Shown piece by piece: positions 18,963-27,934 of a stretch of DNA of 64,000 nt (its first letter is position 1; the number at the start of each line of letters is the position of its first letter). The position numbers and the translations under genes are program-made. The stretch is taken from positions 25,226 to 89,225 of the forward strand of contig RAYB01000019.1 of NCBI GenBank assembly GCA_003669055.1, read 5' to 3'. Below the pieces are notes generated by a model. The model did no database searches. It was not told where the DNA came from and was given only the letters and a program-made list of their open reading frames with translations. The stretch comes from a bacterium 1XD21-70 (lineage in GTDB: Bacteria > Bacillota > Clostridia > Lachnospirales > Lachnospiraceae).

Positions 18963-19358
18963 ATGAATATCGGTTTGATCGCGCATGATGCCAAGAAAAA
19001 ATTAATGCAAAATTTTTGTATTGCTTACCGGGGGATTTTAAACAAACATGAACTTTTTGCCACGGGGACTACCGGCAGGCTGGTGGAAGAGGTTACGAAT
19101 CTGAATATCCACAAATATTTGGCAGGCCATTTGGGAGGGCAGCAGCAGATTGCGGCACAGATTGAACACAATGAGATGGATCTGGTGATCTTTCTGCGGG
19201 ATCCCTTGACCTCTAAGTCCCATGAACCAGATGTGAATAATGTGGTTAAATTATGTGATACCTACAATATTCCACTCGCCACGAACCTTGCCACGGCAGA
19301 ACTTTTGATCAAAGCATTGGATCGCGGAGATCTGGAATGGCGTGAGATTTACCGATAG
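18963..19358 (+). CDS. mgsA: Methylglyoxal synthase
   Basis: Converts dihydroxyacetone phosphate to methylglyoxal plus phosphate, a bypass of lower glycolysis. The 131-residue protein has the family's N-terminal IGLIAHDAKK, the phosphate-binding TGTTG motif, GGQQQIAA and the catalytic aspartates in FLRDPL. The gene order rodA-mgsA recurs in Clostridia. An AGGAGG-type site (AAAGGAGGG) lies before the ATG. Confidence 0.95.
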   Translation: MNIGLIAHDAKKKLMQNFCIAYRGILNKHELFATGTTGRLVEEVTNLNIHKYLAGHLGGQQQIAAQIEHNEMDLVIFLRDPLTSKSHEPDVNNVVKLCDTYNIPLATNLATAELLIKALDRGDLEWREIYR

Positions 19359-19368
19359 GAGAATTGGA

Positions 19369-20367
19369 TTGAGCAGATATCATAAAATTATCATGATTGG
19401 GGTGTTGGCTGCATGCCTGGCTTTGCCGGGATGCAGGCAATCCGGCAAAGCAGAAACCATCTCCTATCCGGCGGAAGAACGTTTACAGATGTTGGCATCT
19501 CTTATTTCTCCGGACGATACACGGAAAGCAGAAACATTCGCTTCGGATTTATGTGTGGTTACGGATGGAGTGCCGTCAGCGGACAGTTCTGTGGGGGCAA
19601 AAGCCGCAGGGCTTTTTTCCTTGGAAGACCATTCTGTGCTACTGGAGCGGAATGTTTTTCAGCGCCTATACCCAGCCAGCACCACCAAGGTTATGACAGC
19701 GCTAGTAGCGATCCGTTATGGGAACTTGCAGGACGAAAGCAATCTTAAGCAAAAGGTCACGATAGGGCAGGAATCCGTAATTACAGAGCCAGGTGCATCC
19801 CTTTCCCATATCAATCCAGGTGATACTTTGACGATGGAGCAGCTGTTGTATGGCCTGATGCTGCCTTCCGGCAACGATGCAGGTGCGGCTATTGCCGTAC
19901 ATATTTCAGGCAGCATAGAAGAATTTTCCAAGCTTATGAATCAGCAAGCACAGGAAATCGGAGCCACCGGCACCCATTTTGTGAATCCGCATGGGCTTCA
20001 TGACGAGCAGCATTATACAACTGCTTATGATTTATATTTGATTTTTCAAGAGGCATTGAAAGAGCCTTTGTTCCGGAAGCTTATTTCCTCCGGAAGCTAT
20101 ACGGCAGAATATACCGATGCCCAGGGACAGCCTAAAAAGCAGACCTGGAATAACAGTAACCAGTACCTGGTTGGCCAGCAGCCTATGCCCGATGGCCTTT
20201 TCCCCTTGGGGGGAAAGACGGGCACTACGATGGCTGCCGGTAGCTGCCTGGTTATGGCAAGCCGCGACAAAGAAGGAAATGAATATATCTCTGTGGTGAT
20301 GAAAGCAGAAAACCGCCAGTCTCTTTATCAGGATATGACAAATATAATTCAGAATATTGTCAATTAG
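19369..20367 (+). CDS. D-alanyl-D-alanine carboxypeptidase (S11), predicted lipoprotein
   Basis: Serine carboxypeptidase that trims the terminal D-Ala of peptidoglycan stems. The start is TTG at 19369 behind ATAGGAG. The first residues form a lipoprotein signal with lipobox ALPGC (about C22), so it is anchored outside the membrane. Active-site motifs are SxxK in PASTTKVMTALVA, SGN in LPSGNDAGAAIA and KTG in GGKTGTTMAAGS. At 332 residues it is short; the usual C-terminal beta domain of PBP5-type enzymes is missing. It may be DacF/DacB-like. Confidence 0.9.
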   Translation: MSRYHKIIMIGVLAACLALPGCRQSGKAETISYPAEERLQMLASLISPDDTRKAETFASDLCVVTDGVPSADSSVGAKAAGLFSLEDHSVLLERNVFQRLYPASTTKVMTALVAIRYGNLQDESNLKQKVTIGQESVITEPGASLSHINPGDTLTMEQLLYGLMLPSGNDAGAAIAVHISGSIEEFSKLMNQQAQEIGATGTHFVNPHGLHDEQHYTTAYDLYLIFQEALKEPLFRKLISSGSYTAEYTDAQGQPKKQTWNNSNQYLVGQQPMPDGLFPLGGKTGTTMAAGSCLVMASRDKEGNEYISVVMKAENRQSLYQDMTNIIQNIVN

Positions 20368-20370
20368 TGA

Positions 20371-20399
20371 TTGCTTAATCCGCAGAATTATACTATAAT
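20371..20399 (+). promoter_or_regulatory. Promoter for the small P-loop gene
   Basis: TTGCTT (20371-20376) and TATAAT (20394-20399) are 17 bases apart and 59 bases upstream of the ATG at 20458. This is a good sigma-A type match that separates this gene from the lipoprotein gene before it. Confidence 0.6.
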
Positions 20400-20457
20400 T
20401 ATTCTATGGGAATTAGATTTTTTTTACAAATACTGTAAGTCCAAGGAGGAGATTAAT

Positions 20458-20877
20458 ATGGTGCAGATTATCGCAGGCAACAAAGGGAAAGGAAAAACCA
20501 AACATTTGTTGGATATGGCGAATAACGCAGTCAAAACGGCCGCAGGTTCCATCGTCTATCTGGATAAAAGTTCTAAACACATGTATGAATTAAACAATCG
20601 GATCCGTTTGATCAATGTCAACAAGTTCCCGATCAGCAATAGCCAGGGGTTTGTTGGATTTATCAGTGGGATCATCTCTCAGGATCACGATATTGAGACC
20701 ATGTTTTTGGATAGTTTTTTGAAGCTTGCCTGCCTAGAGGGAGAAGATATCAGTGAAACCATTGCGGTTCTGGAAAAACTCAGCGCTGAATACGGCGTGA
20801 ATTTCGTACTTAGCATCTCTATGGATGCCCATGAGATGCCGGAAGCGATACAGAAAGACGTGATCATTTCTCTGTAA
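20458..20877 (+). CDS. Small P-loop protein of unknown function
   Basis: A 139-residue protein I do not recognise by name. A clear Walker A motif (GNKGKGKTKHLLD) sits at residues 7-14 and a possible Walker B strand ends in TMFLDS about residue 80. The remainder looks like a minimal ATPase core without a fused domain. ATG at 20458 has AAGGAGG upstream; the open frame before it belongs to the leader. It has its own promoter and a terminator behind it. Nearby genes (HlyD-like, yggS, sepF) hint at a cell envelope or division role, but that is only context. Confidence 0.75.
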   Translation: MVQIIAGNKGKGKTKHLLDMANNAVKTAAGSIVYLDKSSKHMYELNNRIRLINVNKFPISNSQGFVGFISGIISQDHDIETMFLDSFLKLACLEGEDISETIAVLEKLSAEYGVNFVLSISMDAHEMPEAIQKDVIISL

Positions 20878-20890
20878 GTAAGATAGATAC

Positions 20891-20921
20891 AAAAGGGGAC
20901 TTGAAAACAGGTCCCTTTTTT
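20891..20921 (+). terminator. Rho-independent terminator after the P-loop gene
   Basis: The stem GGGACTTG/CAGGTCCC with a short A-rich loop is followed by six T residues. It ends transcription of the gene at 20458. Confidence 0.8.
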
Positions 20922-20992
20922 GATTACGGTGTATCCGGTAAAATAGGGCGGCGCCTATTTGCCGGATTATAAATCTGCCGGAGGAAAATATT

Positions 20993-22399
20993 TTGCGCAG
21001 AAAAAAAAGGAATTCAAAAGTGCAGGCACAATACCGACGCCCCCTGAATATCAATGTGGGAATGATTATATTTGCTATTATTTTTGTTTACTTGTCATTC
21101 TGTGTCTATACTTATATAAAAAAGGAAAAAATACAATTTTATGAGGTTGTGGAAGGAGATATTGTCACTGACCATGGATATACCGGCCTGATTCTCAGGC
21201 AGGAGTCTGTCCAGTATACTGACCGGGCAGGATATATCCATTATTATGTGCGGGAAGGAAAACGGGCGGCGGTAGGATCCCGTATTTATTCTATTGATGA
21301 GACCGGAAATTTAGCCTCCCTCCTGAAAGAACAGAACGAAAACAATGCAGTCCTCACAAATGACAACCTGTCAGAAATAAAACGTCAGTTAACCCATTTC
21401 TCGATGAATTATTCTGACCTGACTTATGATTTATCCTACTCCCTTTATTCTTCGCTGAACGCCTCCGTGTCGGAATACGTTAATTTCAACACTCTAGAAA
21501 GCCTGGACAGTATTATGGAGCAGACAGGGGCTGTCTTTTGGCAGGTACAGGCGCCGGCTTCTGGAGTAGTATCTTATGCTATTGACCAGTACGAGGGAAT
21601 GGAAGCTTCACAAATCTCAGCAGCAGACTTTGAACGTTCCGGTTATTCCAAGGAAATCACAAAAGCCGGGCAGAGAATCGCCGTTTCCGATGCGGTCTAT
21701 AAATTGGTTACTTCTGACGATTGGAGTATCCTTTTCCCTATATCCGAAGAACAAATGGCGGAATATGAAGGGAAAACATCTCTCCATGTGATATTTAACT
21801 CACGGAACCTGGAAACAGAAGGGGATTTTTCCGTCATAACAGGATCCGACGGCAATTTTTACGGGAAACTCGATTTTAATCAATATATGGTGCAGTTTAT
21901 CAGTGACCGTTTTGTAAATTTTGAAGTGGAGACAGAACGCCTGGACGGCCTAAAAATCCCAGTGACCTCAGTGACTTCCAAAGAATTCTACCTGATTCCT
22001 TTGGACTACCTGGCACAAGGAGGCGACAGCAATGACACTGGTTTCCTAAAAGCCGTTTACAGCGAAAGCGGCCCTTCTGTAGAGTTCGTCCCTGTAACTA
22101 TTTACAATTCCACAGATGAGTATTATTATATAGAAATGGGAGAAAAGAGCCCGTTTAATACCGGTGACTTTGTCGTCAAACCCGACTCGGACGACAGGTA
22201 TCAAATTGGCTCCAGCGATTCTTTACAAGGCGTCTACAATATCAATAAAGGATATGCCGTTTTTAAATTGATTGAGATCCTAAAATCAAACGAAGAGTAT
22301 TATACCGTCCGGAAAGGTATGAGTTACGGGCTGTCCGTATATGACCATATTGTATTGGATGCTGATACTGTCTATGAAGGGCAGCTGATCTATCAGTAG
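20993..22399 (+). CDS. HlyD-like single-pass membrane protein
   Basis: A 468-residue protein with a basic N-terminus, one membrane segment (about residues 22-40) and a long extracytoplasmic part. The first outside region resembles the lipoyl/barrel-sandwich domain of HlyD-type adaptor proteins (VVEGDIVTDHGYTGLILRQE). The start is TTG, with GGAGG nine bases upstream. No inner-membrane transporter gene lies next to it; the following genes are yggS and sepF, so a role linked to cell division is possible. The family name is the only assignment I can support. Confidence 0.7.
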   Translation: MRRKKRNSKVQAQYRRPLNINVGMIIFAIIFVYLSFCVYTYIKKEKIQFYEVVEGDIVTDHGYTGLILRQESVQYTDRAGYIHYYVREGKRAAVGSRIYSIDETGNLASLLKEQNENNAVLTNDNLSEIKRQLTHFSMNYSDLTYDLSYSLYSSLNASVSEYVNFNTLESLDSIMEQTGAVFWQVQAPASGVVSYAIDQYEGMEASQISAADFERSGYSKEITKAGQRIAVSDAVYKLVTSDDWSILFPISEEQMAEYEGKTSLHVIFNSRNLETEGDFSVITGSDGNFYGKLDFNQYMVQFISDRFVNFEVETERLDGLKIPVTSVTSKEFYLIPLDYLAQGGDSNDTGFLKAVYSESGPSVEFVPVTIYNSTDEYYYIEMGEKSPFNTGDFVVKPDSDDRYQIGSSDSLQGVYNINKGYAVFKLIEILKSNEEYYTVRKGMSYGLSVYDHIVLDADTVYEGQLIYQ

Positions 22400-22437
22400 C
22401 CATCGAAATAAAAAAGCTAATAAATGGAGTAGAAATC

Positions 22438-23127
22438 ATGAAAGAGACCATCCTGGCAAATCTTGAGCAAGTACATACAAACATCCGTTCTGCCTGTGAC
22501 AGGAGCGGCAGGGATGCCAAAGAGGTAACCTTGATTGCCGTCAGCAAAACGAAACCATTGCAGGCCTTACAGGCGGCCTATGACTGTGGGGAACGGCATT
22601 TTGGTGAAAACAAGGTGCAGGAAATCCTGCAAAAGGCACCTATGCTGCCTGATGACCTCCATTTCCATATGATTGGCCATTTGCAGCGCAACAAAGTGCG
22701 GCAGGTTCTTCCCTATGTCACCATGATCCATTCGGTTGATTCGCTTCGTCTGGCATCTGAAATCCAGAAAGAAGCCGAACGGATAGACAAAGTAATAGAT
22801 ATTTTATTGGAAGTCAATGTAGCAAAAGAAGAAAGTAAATTTGGATTTACCGCAGATGAGGTATTGGATGCAATATCCCAAATATGTCGTTTTCCGAATA
22901 TTAAGGTTTGTGGCCTGATGACAATTGCGCCATTTGTCGAGAATTCTGAACAAAATCGGCCAGTTTTTCAAAAATTATTTCAATTATATGTTGACATCAA
23001 ACACAAAAACATTGATAATACTAATATGAGCGTCCTTTCTATGGGAATGACTGGTGACTACCAGGTAGCCATAGAAGAGGGGGCGACCATGATTAGAGTC
23101 GGCACTGGTATTTTTGGTGTCAGATGA
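22438..23127 (+). CDS. PLP homeostasis protein (YggS/YlmE family)
   Basis: Single-domain PLP-binding protein of 229 residues that keeps pyridoxal phosphate and amino-acid pools in balance. The cofactor lysine is K37 in the motif LIAVSKTKP. The motifs HFIGHLQ-like (FHMIGHLQRNK) and LSMGMTGDYQVAIEEGATMIRVG are typical. It sits directly upstream of sepF, the same order as ylmE-sepF of Bacillus. Confidence 0.93.
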   Translation: MKETILANLEQVHTNIRSACDRSGRDAKEVTLIAVSKTKPLQALQAAYDCGERHFGENKVQEILQKAPMLPDDLHFHMIGHLQRNKVRQVLPYVTMIHSVDSLRLASEIQKEAERIDKVIDILLEVNVAKEESKFGFTADEVLDAISQICRFPNIKVCGLMTIAPFVENSEQNRPVFQKLFQLYVDIKHKNIDNTNMSVLSMGMTGDYQVAIEEGATMIRVGTGIFGVR

Positions 23128-23147
23128 GAAATGGAGAGTAGATAAGT

Positions 23148-23651
23148 ATGAGCCTGATTAGCAAACTGATGGAGATAACTCGGTTAAACGACGACGAGGA
23201 CGACGACTACTTTGGACCGGAAGATGATTATGAGCAGGACAGGCCAAGCAGAAGAAATACATTCAGCAATTCCAGAGATGATATGGACGAAGAGGAAGAA
23301 GAACCAAGGCCACGTTTTTTTTCACGTTCATCTTCAAAGGTTGTTCCAATGAGAAAAGCGATGGAGGTTTCCATGATTAAGCCGACCTCCATTGAAGATG
23401 CCAGAGATATTTGTGATTTTTTACTGGATGGCAAAGCTGTGGTACTGAATATGGAAGGGATCCATATGGAGGTTGCACAACGGATCATTGATTTTACATC
23501 AGGTGCTACCTATTCCATGAACGGGAACCTCCAGAAAATATCCAGTTATATCTTTATTGCCACTCCCGAATCGGTGGAATTGTCCGGTGATTTCCAGGAT
23601 CTGCTGGGCAATGCAAACCTGGATGTTTCCGGCATGAACATCCGATTATAG
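23148..23651 (+). CDS. sepF: Cell division protein SepF
   Basis: FtsZ-binding membrane anchor and septum-ring protein. It has 167 residues: a short N-terminal amphipathic helix (SLISKLMEIT), an acidic, arginine-rich linker (about 15-65), then the SepF core with VVLNMEGIHMEVAQRIIDFTSGATY. It lies 20 bases after the yggS homologue, consistent with joint transcription. Confidence 0.95.
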   Translation: MSLISKLMEITRLNDDEDDDYFGPEDDYEQDRPSRRNTFSNSRDDMDEEEEEPRPRFFSRSSSKVVPMRKAMEVSMIKPTSIEDARDICDFLLDGKAVVLNMEGIHMEVAQRIIDFTSGATYSMNGNLQKISSYIFIATPESVELSGDFQDLLGNANLDVSGMNIRL

Positions 23652-23762
23652 TTTTTGTGTCAGACAAGCTTTACCATAGGAAAAAGGCAGACAATTTTCC
23701 GGTATGTTTGAGGGGGGATTGTTTGCTTTCTTGTTGTTATTTTAAATGAAAGAGGAAATCAT

Positions 23763-24869
23763 ATGACGGATAGGATTACAATTCACAGAGATGGAGAAGA
23801 TATCTATGATATCGTATTGGAGCCTTCCTTTGCCCGGTTAGGGAAAGAGGTATCTGAACTTGGAATAAAGGGGCGCAGGGCATGTATTGTCAGTGACAGC
23901 AATGTTGCCCCGATATATCTGGATGCTGTAAAAGAACAGCTGGCACCTTATTGCAGTGCTGTAGATTCGTTTGTTTTCCAGGCAGGGGAGGAGCAGAAGA
24001 ACCTGGATACTGTCCGTGAATTATACCGTTATCTGATTTGCCGCCACTATGACCGCAAAGATGTCCTGGTAGCTTTAGGCGGCGGGGTTGTCGGGGATCT
24101 ATGCGGTTATACTGCGGCAACTTACCTGCGCGGGATTCGGTTTATCCAGGTTCCGACGACGCTTCTTTCCCAAGTGGACAGCAGTATTGGCGGAAAGACA
24201 GGGGTGGATTTTGATTCTTATAAAAACATGGTTGGAGCATTTCACATGCCGATATTGGTATATACCAATACTGCAACCTTACAGACTTTGCCCAATGAGC
24301 AATATTCCTCCGGTATGGGAGAAATCATCAAACATGGCCTGATTAAAAGCCGCGATTATTATGACTGGATTAATTCCCATGCCCAAGAGATTATAAAGCG
24401 GGAAGATGGCACCTGCCGCACCATGATTTTAAAAAGCGACCAAATAAAGCAAAAGGTAGTGGAAGAGGATCCGTTGGAGTTAGGGCAGCGTGCACTGTTG
24501 AATTTTGGTCATACCCTGGGGCATGCCATTGAAAAGCTTATGAGTTTCCGGTTGCTGCATGGGCAGTGTGTTGCCTTAGGATGCATGGGCGCTGTCCATT
24601 TGTCTGTCCTGCGCGGCCTTCTCTCAAAGGAAGAAGAACAGGCAGTACGTCAGGCATTGCTCCGTTTTGGGCTGCCGGTGAGTTTAAAAGGGCTTGATTT
24701 AAAAGAAGAAGATATCCTTGCTGCCACGAAAAACGATAAAAAGATGGACTCAGGCGCGATTCGTTTTATTCTCTTGCGCCAGATTGGAGATGCTTATATT
24801 GACCGCACAGTAAGTGACCAGGAACTTTTGGATACTTTATGCTGGATGTCGGAGGAAAACAATGGATAA
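23763..24869 (+). CDS. aroB: 3-dehydroquinate synthase
   Basis: Second step of the shikimate pathway, forming dehydroquinate from DAHP with NAD and a metal. It has 368 residues, with GGGVVGDLCGYTAATYLRG and the metal-binding region around NFGHTLGHAIEK. Other aro genes are not nearby. The last eight bases overlap the lspA start. About 110 bases without a clear promoter separate it from sepF. Confidence 0.95.
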   Translation: MTDRITIHRDGEDIYDIVLEPSFARLGKEVSELGIKGRRACIVSDSNVAPIYLDAVKEQLAPYCSAVDSFVFQAGEEQKNLDTVRELYRYLICRHYDRKDVLVALGGGVVGDLCGYTAATYLRGIRFIQVPTTLLSQVDSSIGGKTGVDFDSYKNMVGAFHMPILVYTNTATLQTLPNEQYSSGMGEIIKHGLIKSRDYYDWINSHAQEIIKREDGTCRTMILKSDQIKQKVVEEDPLELGQRALLNFGHTLGHAIEKLMSFRLLHGQCVALGCMGAVHLSVLRGLLSKEEEQAVRQALLRFGLPVSLKGLDLKEEDILAATKNDKKMDSGAIRFILLRQIGDAYIDRTVSDQELLDTLCWMSEENNG

Positions 24870-25401
24870 TAACAGACACAAGAGAAATATCATGTCTAAT
24901 TTGGCTGTTTGGGCAATTGCTTCCGCTTTTTTAGTTCTTTTGGATCAATACACAAAGCACTTGGCGGTTCTCCACCTGAAAGGCCAGGAACCTCTTGTCC
25001 TCTGGAAAGGGGTCTTTGAATTCCTTTACTCAGAAAACAGGGGCGCTGCCTTCGGCATATTGCAAGGGCGCCAGGCATTCTTTTTTGTGATCGGGATACT
25101 CGTCTTAATCGCCGCCATTTATGTAATGGGATGCCTTCCCTCTTGGAAAGATTCCCATTACCGATGGCTTGGGTTGTGTACGACCTTGATTACTGCAGGT
25201 GCCTTAGGTAACATGGTAGACCGTATCGCCCAACAATATGTGGTTGATTTTATTTATTTCCGGCTCATTGATTTTCCTATTTTCAATGTGGCAGACATCT
25301 ATGTCACTACAGCGACAGCCGCACTTCTTGTACTGATGACATTTTATTATTCAGAAAAAGACCTTGAAATATTCCGTTTCGCCGGCAGGGAGAAGGGTTA
25401 A
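24862..25401 (+). CDS. lspA: Lipoprotein signal peptidase II
   Basis: Membrane aspartyl protease that cleaves prolipoprotein signals at the lipobox. The 179-residue protein has four hydrophobic segments. The catalytic aspartates lie in ALGNMVDRIAQQYVVDFIYF and FNVADIYV. ATG at 24862 follows GGAGG in the aroB tail; the open frame upstream to 24814 is shadow. The following gene, rluD, is the common lspA-rluD neighbour. Confidence 0.95.
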   Translation: MDNNRHKRNIMSNLAVWAIASAFLVLLDQYTKHLAVLHLKGQEPLVLWKGVFEFLYSENRGAAFGILQGRQAFFFVIGILVLIAAIYVMGCLPSWKDSHYRWLGLCTTLITAGALGNMVDRIAQQYVVDFIYFRLIDFPIFNVADIYVTTATAALLVLMTFYYSEKDLEIFRFAGREKG

Positions 25402-25418
25402 AGAAAGAGGGGGATATT

Positions 25419-26339
25419 GTGGTACAAAACATAATAGTGGATGAGAACGACAACGTTCGCATTGACCGGTATTTAAGTGACCACTGTGAAGGGTTTTCTC
25501 GTTCTTATCTGCAGAAGCTTCTCAAAAACGGCGAAGTCTTTATTGACGGAAAAACAGTAAAAAGCAATTATAAGGTTTCGGCAGGAGAAGAGATCCTGTT
25601 TGAGATCCCGGAAGCTGTAGAACCCCCAATCATGCCCGAAAAAATGGATTTGGATATTCTTTATGAGGATGCAGACCTCCTTATGGTCAATAAGCCAAAG
25701 GGTATGGTTGTCCATCCGGCTGCCGGGCACTTATCAGGCACCTTAGTAAACGGCCTGATGGCGCACTGTAAGGATCTTTCTGGCATTAACGGTATCCTGC
25801 GCCCAGGTATTGTCCACCGCATTGACCGGGACACTACAGGGGTTCTTGTCGTGTGTAAAAATGACCTTGCCCACAATGATATTGCCGGGCAATTAAAAGC
25901 CCACACCATCACGCGGGTATACTATGCTATTGCCCATGGGAATATAAAAGAAGAGGAGGGGGTAGTAAATGCCCCCATCGGGCGGCATCCCATAGACCGG
26001 AAGAAAATGAGCATCAATGAAAAAAACGGAAAACCTGCCGTTACCCATTACCATGTCCTAGGCCGTTCCGGACGTTTCACCTATCTGGAATGTCGGCTGG
26101 AGACCGGACGTACCCACCAAATCCGGGTTCATATGGCCTCCATCGGCCACCCATTGCTGGGAGATTTGGTATATGGCTCCTCCAAGCCGTCTTTTGCCGG
26201 GCTTGAAGGACAGACTCTGCATGCCGGTATCTTAGGGATCCGCCATCCGAGAACGGGTGAATATTTAGAGATTAAGGCACCGCTTCCGGAATACTTTGAA
26301 GATCTCCTCAAAAAGTTCTTCGGAAATCAGCTGAAATAG
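25419..26339 (+). CDS. rluD: 23S rRNA pseudouridine synthase (RluA/RluD family)
   Basis: Pseudouridylates large-subunit rRNA. The 306 residues comprise an N-terminal S4 RNA-binding domain (RIDRYLSDHCEGFSRSYLQKLL) and a catalytic domain with the aspartate motif HRIDRDTTGVLV. The family contains RluA, RluC and RluD, which I cannot tell apart by eye, so the exact target is uncertain. It starts with GTG, preceded by AGAGGGGG. It is probably co-transcribed with lspA. Confidence 0.88.
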   Translation: MVQNIIVDENDNVRIDRYLSDHCEGFSRSYLQKLLKNGEVFIDGKTVKSNYKVSAGEEILFEIPEAVEPPIMPEKMDLDILYEDADLLMVNKPKGMVVHPAAGHLSGTLVNGLMAHCKDLSGINGILRPGIVHRIDRDTTGVLVVCKNDLAHNDIAGQLKAHTITRVYYAIAHGNIKEEEGVVNAPIGRHPIDRKKMSINEKNGKPAVTHYHVLGRSGRFTYLECRLETGRTHQIRVHMASIGHPLLGDLVYGSSKPSFAGLEGQTLHAGILGIRHPRTGEYLEIKAPLPEYFEDLLKKFFGNQLK

Positions 26340-26444
26340 ATAGAATTTATGTCTTTTTTTATGTACTTTTCAGATATTTTGGTGTATAATATTAATATCT
26401 AGAGTGTATTATATTTACAAGCGGCTGAAAGGAGAAGGTCATCT

Positions 26445-27086
26445 ATGAATGGGAATTTAGTGATAACAATTGGAAGACAGTGCGGCAGCGGCGGCAAAAG
26501 AATCGGGGAGATCGTTGCAGAACGGCTTGGAGTAAAATGCTACGATAAAGAACTTCTGACCTTAGCCGCCAAGCATAGCGGCCTGTGTGAGGAATTATTT
26601 GAAACCCATGACGAAAAGCCAACAAGCAGTTTTCTCTATTCGTTGGTGATGGACACCTATTCTATGGGATATTCCAATTCCGCATACTTAGATATGCCCC
26701 TGAACCATAAGATTTTTTTGGCACAATTTGATACGATCAAAAAACTGGCTGACGAAGAATCCTGTGTGATTGTAGGCCGTTGTGCTGATTATGCGTTGGC
26801 GGAATATCCCCATGTGGTCAGCGTATTCATTACGGGAAATGATGGAGACCGCATCGAATACTTAAAAGAATTGTACAAAGTAGAACCGGCCAAAGCCAAA
26901 GATATCATGGCAAAAACCGACAAAAAGAGAGCCAGCTATTATAATTATTATTCCAGCAAAAAGTGGGGTGATTCCCGCAGCTATGATCTTTGCATCAACA
27001 GCAGTTCCGTCGGCATCGACGGCGCGGTGGATATGATCATGGAGTTGGCCCGAGTAAAAAAATCCTGGATGGATAAAAAAGCTTAA
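26445..27086 (+). CDS. Cytidylate kinase-like family protein
   Basis: A 213-residue P-loop kinase-like protein of the cytidylate kinase-like family (distinct from Cmk). The N-terminal nucleotide-binding motif is TIGRQCGSGGKRIGE, followed by the VKCYDKELLTLAAK segment. Residues DKKRASYYNYYSSKKWGDSRSYDLCINS near the C-terminus are typical of this clostridial group (quoted here in parts: DKKRASYYNYY, then SKKWGDSRSYDLC). The real substrate is unknown. A hairpin terminator follows. Confidence 0.82.
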   Translation: MNGNLVITIGRQCGSGGKRIGEIVAERLGVKCYDKELLTLAAKHSGLCEELFETHDEKPTSSFLYSLVMDTYSMGYSNSAYLDMPLNHKIFLAQFDTIKKLADEESCVIVGRCADYALAEYPHVVSVFITGNDGDRIEYLKELYKVEPAKAKDIMAKTDKKRASYYNYYSSKKWGDSRSYDLCINSSSVGIDGAVDMIMELARVKKSWMDKKA

Positions 27087-27091
27087 GCCCT

Positions 27092-27140
27092 AACTACCGG
27101 CAGTATTTCCGTATCTAAAGCGGAGATACTGCCGGTAGTT
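27092..27140. terminator. Hairpin between convergent genes (cytidylate-kinase-like and lexA)
   Basis: Arms 27092-27111 and 27121-27140 pair over 15 plus 4 bases with one internal mismatch, around a nine-base loop. No long T run follows on either strand, so it is a bidirectional hairpin barrier rather than a textbook terminator. Confidence 0.6.
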
Positions 27141-27147
27141 ATCATCA

Positions 27148-27765
27148 TCATCCCATCAATCGGAAAAGGGCGATGACCTTCCCTAATATATCTAGTTCTG
27201 AAACAATAATAGGATCCATCGCATCATTCTCCGGCTGCAGGCGGTAATGGCCGTCCTCCTTATAAAAACGCTTTACTGTGGCGGAATCGTCAATCAGTGC
27301 AACTACAATATCCCCGTTGCAAGCGACTGCTGTCTGTTCCACAATCACCCGGTCCCCATCGAAAATCCCGGCATTCACCATGCTGTCGCCTTTAATGCGG
27401 AGCATAAAAGTCTCATTGTTCGGCAGCATTTCAGCAGGTATCGGGAAATAGTCTTCAATATTTTCCTCTGCCAGAATCGGCTGCCCGGCGGCTACCATGC
27501 CAATCAGCGGAACCTGCACCATCTCACGGCGCGTGATGGCAAAATTATCATCCAGAATCTCCATCGCCCTCGGTTTCGTCGGGTCACGGCGGATATAACC
27601 ATTGCGTTCTAAGGTCTCCAGATGGGAATGCACAGAAGACGTAGACTTTAAATGGACTGCCTCACAGATCTCCCTCACGGTGGGGGGATATCCTTTTTTT
27701 AATATAGTTTCTTTAATATATTCTAAAATTTCTTGTTGCTTAGCTGTGATTTTTCCTTGGCTCAT
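27148..27765 (-). CDS. lexA: SOS repressor LexA
   Basis: Represses DNA-damage genes and cleaves itself when RecA is active. The 205 residues show an N-terminal winged helix (about 1-65), the cleavage site A93-G94 in VAAGQPI and the catalytic pair S128 (KGDSMV) and K165 (ATVKRF). GCAGGAGG is the ribosome binding site. It diverges from the LysM gene, and two LexA-box-like sites lie in its own promoter, so it should autoregulate. Confidence 0.97.
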   Translation of the reverse strand: MSQGKITAKQQEILEYIKETILKKGYPPTVREICEAVHLKSTSSVHSHLETLERNGYIRRDPTKPRAMEILDDNFAITRREMVQVPLIGMVAAGQPILAEENIEDYFPIPAEMLPNNETFMLRIKGDSMVNAGIFDGDRVIVEQTAVACNGDIVVALIDDSATVKRFYKEDGHYRLQPENDAMDPIIVSELDILGKVIALFRLMG

Positions 27766-27797
27766 ATATTTCCTCCTGCTTTTCTTTCCTACATCCT

Positions 27798-27837
27798 ATA
27801 CTAACATATGTTCGGGGAAAAAGCAAACTTTTGTTCG
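27798..27837 (-). promoter_or_regulatory. lexA promoter with two LexA-type boxes
   Basis: On the minus strand TTGCTT (27821-27826) and TAGTAT (27798-27803) are 17 bases apart. The box CGAACATATGTT (27803-27814) covers the spacer, and a second, weaker box CGAACAAAAGTTTG (27824-27837) covers the -35. Both follow the Gram-positive pattern GAAC-N4-GTT(C). Confidence 0.75.
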
Positions 27838-27855
27838 GAAAAATGCAAAAAAATA

Positions 27856-27910
27856 TTGACAAACATATGTTCTGAGGTTATAATAGCCATACCAAACAAA
27901 CGGACGTTCG
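27856..27910 (+). promoter_or_regulatory. LysM gene promoter with two LexA-type boxes
   Basis: TTGACA (27856-27861) and TATAAT (27879-27884) are 17 bases apart, an almost perfect promoter. CAAACATATGTTCT (27860-27873) occupies the spacer. Another box, AAC-GGAC-GTTCG (27899-27910), lies just downstream of the start point. This is the layout of a strongly LexA-repressed gene. Confidence 0.78.
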
Positions 27911-27934
27911 TTTTTATAAGGGGGGGATCGCGTG

